A stretch of 64,000 nucleotides of DNA from Pseudomonas sp. HS6 (GCF_023375815.1 NZ_CP067412.1:2542001-2606000); one strand, 5' to 3'; counted from the first letter of the stretch, positions 19,440 through 30,929 are shown. A program made the numbers and translations. The notes: generated from the sequence alone by a model not told the origin.

Positions 19440-20330
19440 ATGGAGCAATTTCGTAATATCGGCATCATCGGTCGCCTGGGCAGTTCCCAGGTGCTGGATA
19501 CCGTCCGCCGACTGAAACGGTTTCTGCTCGATCGTCACCTGCATGTGATCCTCGAAGACACAATCGCCGAAGTCCTGCCAGGTCACGGCCTGCAAACCTC
19601 CTCGCGCAAGATGCTCGGCGAAGTCTGCGACATGGTCATCGTTGTCGGCGGTGACGGCAGCTTGCTCGGCGCCGCCCGGGCGCTGGCCAAGCACAATATT
19701 CCGGTGCTGGGCATCAACCGTGGCAGTCTGGGCTTTCTGACCGACATACGTCCCGATGAGCTGGAAGTCGAAGTCGCCAAGGTGCTCGACGGCCATTATC
19801 TGGTGGAAAACCGCTTCCTGCTGCAAGCCGAAGTCCGCCGCCACGGCGAAGCCATCGGCCAGGGCGACGCGTTGAATGACGTGGTGCTGCACCCCGGCAA
19901 GTCGACGCGAATGATCGAATTCGAGCTGTACATCGACGGGCAGTTCGTCTGCAGCCAGAAAGCCGACGGCCTGATCGTCGCCACGCCGACCGGTTCCACG
20001 GCGTATGCGCTGTCGGCCGGTGGCCCGATCATGCATCCCAAGCTCGACGCCATTGTGATCGTGCCGATGTATCCCCATATGTTGTCCAGCAGGCCGATTG
20101 TGGTCGATGGCAACAGTGAGCTGAAAATCGTCGTGTCCAAAGATATGCAGATTTACCCGCAAGTTTCCTGTGACGGGCAGAACCACTTCACGTGCGCGCC
20201 GGGTGACACAATTACTGTCAGCAAGAAAGCGCAGAAGCTGCGGCTGATCCATCCACTCGACCACAACTATTACGAAGTGTGCCGTACCAAGCTCGGCTGG
20301 GGCAGCCGCTTGGGGGGTGGAGGCGAGTGA
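19440..20330 (+). CDS. nadK: NAD kinase
   Basis: Cytosolic enzyme that phosphorylates NAD to NADP using ATP or polyphosphate, 296 residues. Landmarks: GGDGSLLGAAR (the GGDG catalytic motif, near residue 70), NRGSLGFLTDI, the NDVVLHPG segment, and TPTGSTAYALSAGGP. First gene of a tightly packed plus-strand run; its TGA overlaps the ATG of the phosphatase gene by one base (TGATG), indicating translational coupling. Confidence 0.97.
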   Translation: MEQFRNIGIIGRLGSSQVLDTVRRLKRFLLDRHLHVILEDTIAEVLPGHGLQTSSRKMLGEVCDMVIVVGGDGSLLGAARALAKHNIPVLGINRGSLGFLTDIRPDELEVEVAKVLDGHYLVENRFLLQAEVRRHGEAIGQGDALNDVVLHPGKSTRMIEFELYIDGQFVCSQKADGLIVATPTGSTAYALSAGGPIMHPKLDAIVIVPMYPHMLSSRPIVVDGNSELKIVVSKDMQIYPQVSCDGQNHFTCAPGDTITVSKKAQKLRLIHPLDHNYYEVCRTKLGWGSRLGGGGE

Positions 20331-21301
20331 TGCTCGATCCCGCGCGTGGCTACGACCTGATCGGTGACGTGCACGGTTGCGCTCTGACCCTTGAGCACCT
20401 GCTCGACCGGCTCGGCTATCACAAACAGGCAGGCGTCTGGCGGCACCCCTCGCGTATGGCGGTGTTCGTCGGCGACATCATCGACCGTGGCCCGCGGATT
20501 CGCGAGGCGCTGCACATCGTCCACGACATGGTCGAGGCCGGTCAGGCGTTGTGCATCATGGGCAACCACGAGTTCAACGCGCTGGGCTGGAGCACGCCGG
20601 CGCCTCCGGGCAGTGGCAAGCAGTTCGTGCGTGAACACACGCCGCGCCACGCCCGCCTGCTGCACGAAACCCTGACCCAGTTCGAAGATCATCCGGGCGA
20701 CTGGCACGACTTCCAGCACTGGTTCTATGAATTGCCGCTGTTTGTCGATGCCGGGCGATTCCGGGTCGTGCATGCCTGCTGGGATGCCGGCCTGATCGAG
20801 CCGTTGCGCGCATTGTTCCCCGATGGCTGCATTGATGAACACTTCCTCCAGGCGTCGGCCGTGCCGGGCAGTTTCGCCTGCACCGTGTTCGATCGTCTGC
20901 TGCGCGGCACCGACATGCGCTTGCCTGACGGCCTGACCATGACCAGCGGCGACGGTCTGGTGCGTTCGTTCTTCCGCACCAAGTTCTGGGAAGACGACCC
21001 GCAGACCTACGGCGACATCGTGTTCCAGCCCGACGCACTGCCGGAACCGGTGGCGCAGAAACCGCTGACTTCCAGCGAAAAGAATTCCCTGCTGCGCTAT
21101 GGCGTCGATGAGCCGTTGCTGTTCGTCGGTCACTACTGGCGCAGCGGCAAACCGGCGCCGATCCGCCCGAACCTCGCGTGCCTGGATTACAGCGCCGTGC
21201 TCTACGGCAAACTGGTGGCTTATCGTCTGGATCAGGAAACCCGCCTCGATCCGCATAAATTTGTCTGGGTCGATGTCGAGCGGCCGGAGGTGCTGCGATG
21301 A
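20330..21301 (+). CDS. Calcineurin-like metallophosphoesterase
   Basis: A 323-residue PPP-type metallophosphatase. The ATG at 20330 overlaps the nadK stop and is preceded by GGTGGAGG. The metal-binding motifs are in order: GDVHG (near residue 10), GDIIDRGP (near 46), GNHEFNALGW (near 80), VVHACWD (near 148) and VGHYW (near 265). These resemble bis(5'-nucleosyl)-tetraphosphatases and protein phosphatases; the substrate is not known. It overlaps glpG by four bases, and the same position downstream of nadK is kept in P. aeruginosa. Confidence 0.88.
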   Translation: MLDPARGYDLIGDVHGCALTLEHLLDRLGYHKQAGVWRHPSRMAVFVGDIIDRGPRIREALHIVHDMVEAGQALCIMGNHEFNALGWSTPAPPGSGKQFVREHTPRHARLLHETLTQFEDHPGDWHDFQHWFYELPLFVDAGRFRVVHACWDAGLIEPLRALFPDGCIDEHFLQASAVPGSFACTVFDRLLRGTDMRLPDGLTMTSGDGLVRSFFRTKFWEDDPQTYGDIVFQPDALPEPVAQKPLTSSEKNSLLRYGVDEPLLFVGHYWRSGKPAPIRPNLACLDYSAVLYGKLVAYRLDQETRLDPHKFVWVDVERPEVLR

Positions 21302-22167
21302 GCGCGGTAGCGGTATTGCGTCTGCCATTGGCGGCGGACCTGAGCGGTTTCGTCAAACTGCTGCAACGGATGCAGGTGCCTCACCGCGTCAGCGAGGAGT
21401 CGGGCGAGCAGGTGCTGTGGGTGCCGTCGGAAATCAGCGACGACGTTCGTTCGCTGTACGAACGCTTCCCGGCAGGTGACCCGGATCAGCAACTGGATAT
21501 TCCGGCGACGCCGACGTTCAAGCGTCCGAGCTTCGCCGAGCAACTGAAACACGCCAAGGCCACCGGGCTCATTCTGTTGCTGAGCCTGCTGGTCGGCGGC
21601 CTGACGTATCTGGGCGACAACCTCGACACGATGCGCTGGCTGACCTTTCTCGATTTTCGCGTAATCGGCGACTACATCCACTTCACGCCATTGGCCGACA
21701 GCCTGGCGGCGGGGCAGTGGTGGCGTCTGTTCACGCCGATGCTGATTCACTTCGGCATCCTGCACCTGGCCATGAACGGCATGTGGTACTGGGAGCTGGG
21801 GCGGCGCATCGAGTCGCGTCAGGGCAGTGTCAACCTGATCGGCCTGACGTTGCTGTTCAGCCTGGTGTCCAACTACGCGCAGTTCGCGTGGAGCGGCCCG
21901 AGTCTGTTCGGCGGTCTGTCCGGCGTACTTTACGGGTTGCTCGGGCATTGCTGGATCTTCCAGCTGCTGGCGCCGAACCCGGCCTATCGTCTGCCGCGCG
22001 GCGTGCTGGTGATGATGCTGGTGTGGTTGCTGGTGTGCATGTCCGGGCTGATCTCGATGATCGGCTTCGGCGAAATCGCCAACGCCGCCCACGTCGGCGG
22101 GTTACTCATCGGATGCTTCACCGGTTTGTTGGGCGGTTTGTATAACCGCCGTAAACTGGCCGCCTGA
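21298..22167 (+). CDS. glpG: Rhomboid family intramembrane serine protease GlpG
   Basis: Inner-membrane protease that cuts transmembrane segments, 289 residues. An N-terminal cytosolic domain (residues 1-75) is followed by six membrane helices. HFGILHLAMNGMWYWELG holds the HxxxN motif, GGLSGVLYGLLGH carries the catalytic Ser in GLSG, and IANAAHVGGLLIG carries the catalytic His. The start overlaps the preceding phosphatase gene by four bases. Confidence 0.95.
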   Translation: MSAVAVLRLPLAADLSGFVKLLQRMQVPHRVSEESGEQVLWVPSEISDDVRSLYERFPAGDPDQQLDIPATPTFKRPSFAEQLKHAKATGLILLLSLLVGGLTYLGDNLDTMRWLTFLDFRVIGDYIHFTPLADSLAAGQWWRLFTPMLIHFGILHLAMNGMWYWELGRRIESRQGSVNLIGLTLLFSLVSNYAQFAWSGPSLFGGLSGVLYGLLGHCWIFQLLAPNPAYRLPRGVLVMMLVWLLVCMSGLISMIGFGEIANAAHVGGLLIGCFTGLLGGLYNRRKLAA

Positions 22168-22198
22168 AAATTTTTGGATAAAGAGCACGGAGACCCTG

Positions 22199-22459
22199 AT
22201 GTCCTCTTTTAACGACCTGATCAAGAACATCACCCCGGATATCTACCAGAGCCTGAAACTGGCCGTAGAGATCGGCAAATGGTCCGACGGTGGCAAGCTC
22301 ACCGCCGAACAGCGCGAACTGTCGTTGCAGGCGATGATCGCCTGGGAAATGCAGAACCTGCCCGAGGAAGAGCGCACCGGTTACATGGGCCCGCAGGAGT
22401 GTGCGTCGAAGTCGATCGAAGTGCCGAACATCCTGTTCAAGTCGGACGCCATCCATTGA
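22199..22459 (+). CDS. YeaC family protein (DUF1315)
   Basis: An 86-residue cytosolic protein of the YeaC/DUF1315 family, function unknown. It starts MSSFNDLIKNITPDIYQSLKLAVEIGKW and has the conserved GPQECASKSIEVPNIL near the end. It is preceded by GCACGGAGACC, a good ribosome-binding site. Its stop overlaps the TTG start proposed for the next gene, a sign of co-translation. Confidence 0.9.
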   Translation: MSSFNDLIKNITPDIYQSLKLAVEIGKWSDGGKLTAEQRELSLQAMIAWEMQNLPEEERTGYMGPQECASKSIEVPNILFKSDAIH

Positions 22460-23286
22460 TCGAGATTGGCCGCGGTGCAATCAGCAAAATGTCGGCGCGC
22501 CTGGACGGGCCGAACGTGCAATACGCGTTTCGTCTGGATGACGTCGAGGTGCCGGTCAACCCGTTGATTGGCACGACGGTGCGTCTGGAATATCTGGGGG
22601 CGATTCACTGCACCCATTGCGGGCGCAAGACCAAGACCAGTTTCAGTCAGGGTTATTGCTACCCGTGCATGACCAAACTGGCCCAGTGCGACCTCTGCAT
22701 CATGAGTCCGGAGCGCTGCCACTTCGACGCCGGGACCTGCCGGGAGCCGGAGTGGGGCGAGAAGTTCTGCATGACCGACCACGTCGTCTACCTGGCCAAT
22801 TCGTCGGGGATCAAGGTCGGCATCACTCGCGCCACCCAGTTGCCGACTCGTTGGCTCGATCAGGGCGCCAGCCAGGCGCTGCCGATCATGCGCGTGGCGA
22901 CGCGGCAGCAGTCGGGCTTCGTCGAAGACCTGTTCCGCAGTCAGGTGGCCGACAAGACCAACTGGCGTGCGTTGCTCAAGGGCGATGCGGCGGCGGTGGA
23001 TTTGGCACAAGTGCGCGATCAGCTGTTCGCCAACTGCGCTGAGGGTCTGCAAGGCTTGCAGGAGCGTTTCGGTCTGCAGGCGATTCAGCCGGTCAACGAC
23101 GTCGAGCCGCTGGAAATTCGTTACCCGGTCGAGCAGTACCCGGCCAAGATCGTCAGCTTCAACCTGGACAAGAACCCGATTGCCGAAGGCACGCTGTTGG
23201 GGATCAAGGGTCAGTACCTGATCTTCGACACCGGCGTGATCAACATTCGCAAGTACACGGCCTATCAGCTCGCCGTGCATCAATAA
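22456..23286 (+). CDS. DUF2797 domain protein with Cys-rich N-terminus
   Basis: A 276-residue protein. No ATG fits the N-terminus of the family. A TTG at 22456, overlapping the yeaC stop by four bases, gives the start IEIGRGAISKMSARLDGP and is preferred; the first internal ATG would remove conserved residues. CTHCGRKTK...CYPCMTK...CDLC forms two or three CxxC pairs, suggesting a zinc site, followed by KVGITRATQLPTRWLDQGA, the GIY-YIG-nuclease-like element of DUF2797. The biological role is unknown. It is followed 10 bp later by pepN. Confidence 0.85.
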   Translation: MIEIGRGAISKMSARLDGPNVQYAFRLDDVEVPVNPLIGTTVRLEYLGAIHCTHCGRKTKTSFSQGYCYPCMTKLAQCDLCIMSPERCHFDAGTCREPEWGEKFCMTDHVVYLANSSGIKVGITRATQLPTRWLDQGASQALPIMRVATRQQSGFVEDLFRSQVADKTNWRALLKGDAAAVDLAQVRDQLFANCAEGLQGLQERFGLQAIQPVNDVEPLEIRYPVEQYPAKIVSFNLDKNPIAEGTLLGIKGQYLIFDTGVINIRKYTAYQLAVHQ

Positions 23287-23296
23287 GGACTTCAGC

Positions 23297-25954
23297 ATGC
23301 GCACCGAACAACCGAAGATGATTTACCTGAAGGACTATCAGGCACCCGAGTACCTGATCGATGAAACACACCTGACCTTCGAGTTGTTCGAGGACCACAG
23401 TCTGGTCCACGCGCAACTGGTGATGCGCCGCAACCCGGCCCGTGGCCCTGGCCTGCCGCCGCTGGTGCTCGATGGCCAGCAGCTGGAATTGCTCTCGGTG
23501 ACCCTGGCAGACCAGGAACTGAGCGCCGACGATTACCAACTGACCGAGAACCACCTGACCCTACAACCGGCCAGCGAAACCTTCACGGTCGACACCAGCG
23601 TCAAGATCCACCCGGAAACCAACACCGCACTGGAAGGCCTGTACAAGTCTGGAACGATGTTCTGCACCCAGTGCGAGGCCGAAGGTTTCCGCAAGATCAC
23701 TTATTACCTCGACCGCCCGGATGTGATGAGCAAGTTCACCACCACCGTGGTCGCCGAGCAGCACAGCTACCCGGTGCTGCTGTCCAACGGCAACCCGATT
23801 GCCAGCGGCCCCGGTGAAGACGGCCGCCACTGGGCGACCTGGGAAGACCCGTTCATGAAACCGGCGTACCTGTTCGCGCTGGTGGCGGGTGACTTGTGGT
23901 GCGTCGAAGACAGCTTCACCACCATGACCGAGCGCAACGTGGCGCTGCGCATCTATGTCGAGCCGGAAAACATCGACAAGTGCCAGCACGCCATGAACAG
24001 CCTGAAGAAGTCGATGCGCTGGGACGAAGAGGTCTACGGTCGCGAGTACGATCTGGACATCTTCATGATCGTCGCCGTGAACGACTTCAACATGGGCGCC
24101 ATGGAGAACAAGGGCCTCAACATCTTCAACTCCAGCGCCGTACTGGCCCGCGCCGAAACCGCCACCGACGCCGCGCACCAGCGGGTCGAAGCGATCGTCG
24201 CCCACGAATACTTCCACAACTGGTCGGGCAACCGCGTGACCTGCCGCGACTGGTTCCAGCTGTCGCTCAAGGAAGGCTTCACCGTATTCCGTGATGCCGG
24301 TTTCTCTTCCGACATGAACTCGGCCACGGTCAAGCGCATTCAGGACGTGGCGTACCTGCGTACCCACCAGTTCGCCGAAGATGCCGGCCCGATGGCTCAC
24401 GCCGTACGCCCGGACAGCTTCATCGAGATTTCCAACTTCTACACCCTGACCGTGTACGAAAAGGGCTCGGAAGTGGTCGGCATGATCCACACCTTGCTGG
24501 GCGCCGAAGGCTTCCGCAAGGGCAGCGACCTGTACTTTGAACGTCATGACGGCCAAGCCGTGACCTGCGATGACTTCATCAAGGCCATGGAAGATGCCAA
24601 CGGCGTCGACCTGACCCAGTTCAAGCGCTGGTACAGCCAGGCCGGTACACCGCGTCTGGCGGTGAGTGAGTCCTACGACGCGGCCGCGAAAACCTACAGC
24701 CTGACCTTCCGTCAGAGCTGCCCGGAAACCCCGGACAAGGTTGAAAAGCTGCCGTTCGTGATCCCGGTGGAACTGGGACTGCTCGACAGCAAAGGCAATG
24801 AAATCGCCCTGCGTCTGGCCGGTGAAGCCTCGGCACAAGGCACCACCCGAGTGATCTCGGTGACCGAAGCCGAACAGACCTTCACCTTCGTCGACATCGC
24901 TGAACAGCCGTTGCCATCGCTGCTGCGCGGTTTCTCGGCGCCGGTGAAACTGAGCTTCCCGTACAACCGCGACCAGTTGATGTTCCTGATGCAGCACGAC
25001 AGCGACGGTTTCAACCGCTGGGATGCCGGCCAGCAACTGTCGGTGCAGGTGCTGCAAGAGTTGATCGGTCAGCAGCAGAAGGGTGAAAGCCTGGTGCTCG
25101 ATCCACGTCTGATTTCGGCCCTGCGCACCGTACTGGCTGATCAGACGCTGGATCAGGCGATGGTCGCGGAAATGCTCTCGCTGCCGGGCGAGGCGTATCT
25201 CACTGAAATCAGCGAAACAGCTGACGTCGATGCCATCCATATCGCACGCGAGTTCGTCCGCAAGCAACTGGCGGAAGGCTTGTTCGAGGGCTTTTGGCTG
25301 CGTTATCAGGCCAACCGCGACTTGTCGAAGAAAACCCCGTACGTGGCTGAGGCCGAGCATTTCGCCCGCCGTGCGCTGCAAAACATCGCACTGTCCTACC
25401 TGATGCTCAGCGGTAAGCCAGAAGTGCTGGCGGCGACGCTGGAGCAGTTCGACAGCGCTGACAACATGACCGAGCGCCTCACCGCGCTGGCCGTGCTGGT
25501 CAACTCGCCGTTCGACGACGAGAAGGCCAAGGCCCTGGCCAGTTTCGCCGAGCACTTCAAGGACAACCCGCTGGTCATGGATCAGTGGTTCAGCGTGCAG
25601 GCCGGCAGCACCTTGCCGGGCGGTCTGGCGCGGGTCAAAGCCCTGATGCAGCATCCGGCGTTCAACATCAAGAACCCGAATAAGGTACGCGCGCTGGTCG
25701 GTGCCTTCGCCGGGCAGAACCTGATCAACTTCCACGCGGCGGACGGTTCGGGTTATCGCTTCCTCGCGGATCTGGTGATCGAGCTGAACGGCTTCAACCC
25801 GCAGATCGCTTCGCGCCAACTGGCGCCGCTGACGCGCTGGCGCAAGTATGACGATGCTCGTCAGGCGTTGATGAAGGCTGAGCTGGAGCGGATTCTGGCT
25901 TCGGGGCAGTTGTCCAGTGATGTGTATGAGGTGGTTAGCAAGAGCTTGGCTTGA
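23297..25954 (+). CDS. pepN: Aminopeptidase N
   Basis: Cytosolic zinc M1 aminopeptidase of 885 residues, the length of gammaproteobacterial PepN. The exopeptidase motif GAMENKGLNIFN is near residue 268. The zinc-binding HEYFHNWSGNRVTCRDWFQLSLKEG (HExxH-18-E) is near 304. The C-terminal half has the ARM-like helical domain typical of the family. It degrades peptides to free amino acids, which would complement peptide import. Last gene of the nadK run, followed by the repeat element and terminator at 26009-26247. Confidence 0.97.
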   Translation: MRTEQPKMIYLKDYQAPEYLIDETHLTFELFEDHSLVHAQLVMRRNPARGPGLPPLVLDGQQLELLSVTLADQELSADDYQLTENHLTLQPASETFTVDTSVKIHPETNTALEGLYKSGTMFCTQCEAEGFRKITYYLDRPDVMSKFTTTVVAEQHSYPVLLSNGNPIASGPGEDGRHWATWEDPFMKPAYLFALVAGDLWCVEDSFTTMTERNVALRIYVEPENIDKCQHAMNSLKKSMRWDEEVYGREYDLDIFMIVAVNDFNMGAMENKGLNIFNSSAVLARAETATDAAHQRVEAIVAHEYFHNWSGNRVTCRDWFQLSLKEGFTVFRDAGFSSDMNSATVKRIQDVAYLRTHQFAEDAGPMAHAVRPDSFIEISNFYTLTVYEKGSEVVGMIHTLLGAEGFRKGSDLYFERHDGQAVTCDDFIKAMEDANGVDLTQFKRWYSQAGTPRLAVSESYDAAAKTYSLTFRQSCPETPDKVEKLPFVIPVELGLLDSKGNEIALRLAGEASAQGTTRVISVTEAEQTFTFVDIAEQPLPSLLRGFSAPVKLSFPYNRDQLMFLMQHDSDGFNRWDAGQQLSVQVLQELIGQQQKGESLVLDPRLISALRTVLADQTLDQAMVAEMLSLPGEAYLTEISETADVDAIHIAREFVRKQLAEGLFEGFWLRYQANRDLSKKTPYVAEAEHFARRALQNIALSYLMLSGKPEVLAATLEQFDSADNMTERLTALAVLVNSPFDDEKAKALASFAEHFKDNPLVMDQWFSVQAGSTLPGGLARVKALMQHPAFNIKNPNKVRALVGAFAGQNLINFHAADGSGYRFLADLVIELNGFNPQIASRQLAPLTRWRKYDDARQALMKAELERILASGQLSSDVYEVVSKSLA

Positions 25955-26008
25955 AGATTGAGGCTTGTTGTTTGGGGTTGGTCTTGAGTGTGTGTTTCAA
26001 CTTTAGAT

Positions 26009-26177
26009 CCAGCCCTCACCCTAACCCTCTCCCGGAGGGAGAGGGGACTGACCGAGGAGTTCTGTCGAGCTACATCGACCTGATCTGTCGAGTCGAACTC
26101 CGGTTCTGAAAACCACGGAGATCGGCTCCCTTTCCCCCTCGCCCCCTTGGGGGAGAGGGCTGGGGTGAGGGGGTTGG
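26009..26177. repeat. About 170-bp MITE-like inverted-repeat element between pepN and katG
   Basis: The ends are imperfect inverted copies of each other. The left end reads ccagccctcaccctaaccct followed by ctccc; the right end (26135-26177), read on the other strand, gives ccaacccc-ctcacccc-agccctctccc. A second inner inverted pair lies inside: accgaggagttc near 26051 and gaactccggt near 26095, and tgtcgag occurs twice. It contains no gene. I recognise the ccctcaccctaaccctctccc end as a motif dispersed in many Pseudomonas and related genomes. Apart from this element and the terminator beyond it, the 312-bp pepN-katG gap holds nothing else that I see. Confidence 0.65.
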
Positions 26178-26216
26178 GTTTCAGCTACACCGCATTACTT
26201 CCGCCGGACCGCCTAT

Positions 26217-26247
26217 AAAAAACGCCGCTCAACGAGCGGCGTTTTTT
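26217..26247. terminator. Bidirectional terminator between pepN and katG
   Basis: A 14-bp perfect stem with A-run on one side and T-run on the other (aaaaaacgccgctc, loop aac, gagcggcgtttttt). It serves the convergent genes pepN (plus) and katG (minus). Confidence 0.92.
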
Positions 26248-26266
26248 ATGGGTGGGTAAAAAGCCC

Positions 26267-28621
<2,355 letters not shown>

Positions 28622-28624
28622 CTA

Positions 28625-28661
28625 ATAGGCCGACTATTGGTGGCTGATAGGCAAAGTCTTT
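28625..28661 (-). promoter_or_regulatory. Possible OxyR-binding site upstream of katG
   Basis: Three of four quarter-sites of the OxyR pattern ATAG-N7-CTAT-N7-ATAG-N7-CTAT are recognisable: ATAG at 28625, ATAG at 28647 (exact 22-bp period) and CTTT at 28658. The first CTAT occurs 2 bp out of register at 28634. It lies about 85-120 bp before the katG start. By eye only; katG control by OxyR is known in other bacteria. Confidence 0.35.
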
Positions 28662-28791
28662 TACTGCTTTCTGTTGTGAATCTTTGGGAAGAACGCAGTG
28701 CGTGTTTTCGCAAACGGCGATATCGCGCGTTGAAAAGCCCGTGCTTGAGCTGTTGTTGTAAACATTGAGGCAAGAATCGTGATGGCCATTG

Positions 28792-28811
28792 GAAATGTTA
28801 TTGTATAACAT
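28792..28811 (+). promoter_or_regulatory. Zur operator upstream of znuD
   Basis: GAAATGTTAT-TGTATAACAT: a 7-3-7 palindrome (ATGTTAT, 3 bases, ATAACAT) that matches the gammaproteobacterial Zur consensus as I remember it, including the leading GAA. It ends 87 bp before the znuD start, so zinc-loaded Zur would repress the receptor. Confidence 0.8.
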
Positions 28812-28898
28812 AAAAATGATTTCATCTGATCGAAGTCACTGACATGTCCGTGTGGCAGTGGCTTCGATCCTTACTTTTCTGCCTTACGGAATTTAGAA

Positions 28899-30929
28899 AT
28901 GCCTTCGCGTTTTCCCTCCTTTCAGCCAAGCCTGTTGGCGTCTGCGTTGCTGATTGCATCCCCCGCATTCGCCGCCGAACCCCTCGAACTGCAACCGCAA
29001 GTCATCACCGGCAATCCACTGAGCAGCCAGACCCTCGCATCACCTACGACGGTGTTGAGCGGCGATGAGCTGACGTTGCAGCAAAAGGGCAGCCTCGGCG
29101 AAACCTTGAACAAACAGCCAGGCGTGTCGTCGTCCTACTTTGGGCCGGGTGCCAGTCGCCCGATCATTCGCGGGCAGGACGGCGATCGCATCCGCATCCT
29201 GCGCAACGGTGTCGGCGCGCTCGACGCCTCGTCGCTGTCCTACGACCACGCGGTGCCTCTGGACCCGGTCAACGTCGAACGCATCGAGATCGTCCGTGGC
29301 CCGGCAGCCTTGCTGTACGGCGGTAGCGCCATCGGCGGAGTGGTCAATACCTTCGATAACCGCATCCCGACCGAGGCCATCGACGGCATTCACGGCGCTG
29401 GTGAACTGCGCTATGGCGGCGCCGACACGACCCGCAGCAGCGCTGGGAAACTCGAGGCCGGCAACGGCCAGTTCGCCTTGCACCTGGACGCCAGCGCTCG
29501 CGAATTCAATGACCTGAAAATCCCCGGCTACGCCAAAAGCAGCCGCGAACGGGCGGGTGATGACGGCGATTCCAGCAAGCACCGCCTCGCCAACAGCGAC
29601 GGTCGTCAGGACGGCGGTGCGGTGGGTGGGTCTTACACTTGGGACGACGGATATGCGGGGTTGTCGTACAGCAATTACGACTCCAATTACGGCTCGCCGG
29701 CCGAAGACGACGTGCGGATTCGCATGCAGCAGGAGCACTACGCGTTCGCCTCGGAAATCCGCAATCTGGAAGGCCTGTTCAGCTCGGTCAAGTTCGACGC
29801 CGGTTACACCGATTACCAGCACCGTGAGATCGAGGGCGGTGAGGTGGGCACCACGTTCAAGAACAAGGGCTACGAAGCGCGGGTCGAAGCCCGGCACCAA
29901 CCGATGGGGCCGTTCAACGGGGTGATCGGCGCGCAGGTCAGTCGCAATGAATTCTCGGCGCTGGGCGAAGAAGCCTTCGTGCCGCAGACCGATACCAACG
30001 CCGGCGCACTGTTCGTTCTGGAAGAGCTGCAAGCCACGGATCGCCTGCTGTTCACCCTCGGCGGACGCCTGGAACACACCACCGTCGACCCGGACGCCAA
30101 AGGCAACGAGCGCTTTGCCAATGCCGACCGCTCCAGCAGTTTCACCGCCGGTAGCCTGTCGTCCGGCGCGGTGTACACACTGACGCCGATCTGGTCGGTC
30201 GCCGCCACGCTGGGCTACACCGAGCGAGCGCCGACGTTCTACGAGCTGTACGCCAACGGCGCCCATGTTGCGACCGGCACTTACGAAGTCGGTGACGCGG
30301 GTCTGTCGAAAGAGAAAGCCGTCTCCAGCGATCTGGCCCTGCGCTTTGACAATGGCACGCACAAGGGCAGCGTCGGCGTGTTCTACAGCCACTTCTCCAA
30401 TTACATCGGTTTGCTCGGCACGGGGCGCACGCTGAATGACGAAGGGGAAGAGGATGCGGGCGGTATTCCTGAATATGCCTATTCCGGCGTTCGCGCACGC
30501 TTCAGCGGTATCGAAGCCCAGGATCGCTGGCAGCTCGGTGAGAGCGCCTACGGCAAGTTCGCGCTGGAACTGTCGGGCGACTACACCCGCGCCAAGAACC
30601 TCGACAACGGCCAGGACCTGCCGCGCATCGCACCGCTGCGGTTGAACACCGGTCTGTTGTGGGAGCTGGATCGTTGGCAGGCGCGCATCGATGTGGAACA
30701 TGCGAGTTCCCAGCACCGGGTGCCGGACAACGAAAGCAGCACCGATGGCTACACCACGCTGGGTGCGAATGTGGGGTATCACTTTGACGTCGGCCAGAGC
30801 AAATGGCTGGCCTTCGTCAATGCCGAGAACCTGACCAACCAGACTGTGCGCTATGCCAGTTCGATCCTGCGCGACATTGCGCCGGCAGAAGGGCGAAGCA
30901 TTCAGGTCGGCCTGCGCACCACATTCTGA
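28899..30929 (+). CDS. znuD: TonB-dependent zinc receptor, ZnuD-like
   Basis: Outer-membrane receptor of 676 residues. A signal peptide (about 26 residues, ending SPAFA) is followed by the plug domain: TVLSGDELTLQQKGSLGETL, GASRPIIRGQDGDRIRILRNG, then VERIEIVRGPAALLYGGSAIGGVVN. A beta-barrel follows, with paired aromatic-rich strands and a terminal IQVGLRTTF ending in Phe, as needed for BAM insertion. Sequence and layout resemble Neisseria ZnuD and the Zur-controlled receptor PA0781 in P. aeruginosa. Together with the Zur box upstream this points to uptake of zinc, or of a zinc-carrying compound, under zinc limitation. It is isolated from other zinc genes here. Confidence 0.88.
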   Translation: MPSRFPSFQPSLLASALLIASPAFAAEPLELQPQVITGNPLSSQTLASPTTVLSGDELTLQQKGSLGETLNKQPGVSSSYFGPGASRPIIRGQDGDRIRILRNGVGALDASSLSYDHAVPLDPVNVERIEIVRGPAALLYGGSAIGGVVNTFDNRIPTEAIDGIHGAGELRYGGADTTRSSAGKLEAGNGQFALHLDASAREFNDLKIPGYAKSSRERAGDDGDSSKHRLANSDGRQDGGAVGGSYTWDDGYAGLSYSNYDSNYGSPAEDDVRIRMQQEHYAFASEIRNLEGLFSSVKFDAGYTDYQHREIEGGEVGTTFKNKGYEARVEARHQPMGPFNGVIGAQVSRNEFSALGEEAFVPQTDTNAGALFVLEELQATDRLLFTLGGRLEHTTVDPDAKGNERFANADRSSSFTAGSLSSGAVYTLTPIWSVAATLGYTERAPTFYELYANGAHVATGTYEVGDAGLSKEKAVSSDLALRFDNGTHKGSVGVFYSHFSNYIGLLGTGRTLNDEGEEDAGGIPEYAYSGVRARFSGIEAQDRWQLGESAYGKFALELSGDYTRAKNLDNGQDLPRIAPLRLNTGLLWELDRWQARIDVEHASSQHRVPDNESSTDGYTTLGANVGYHFDVGQSKWLAFVNAENLTNQTVRYASSILRDIAPAEGRSIQVGLRTTF

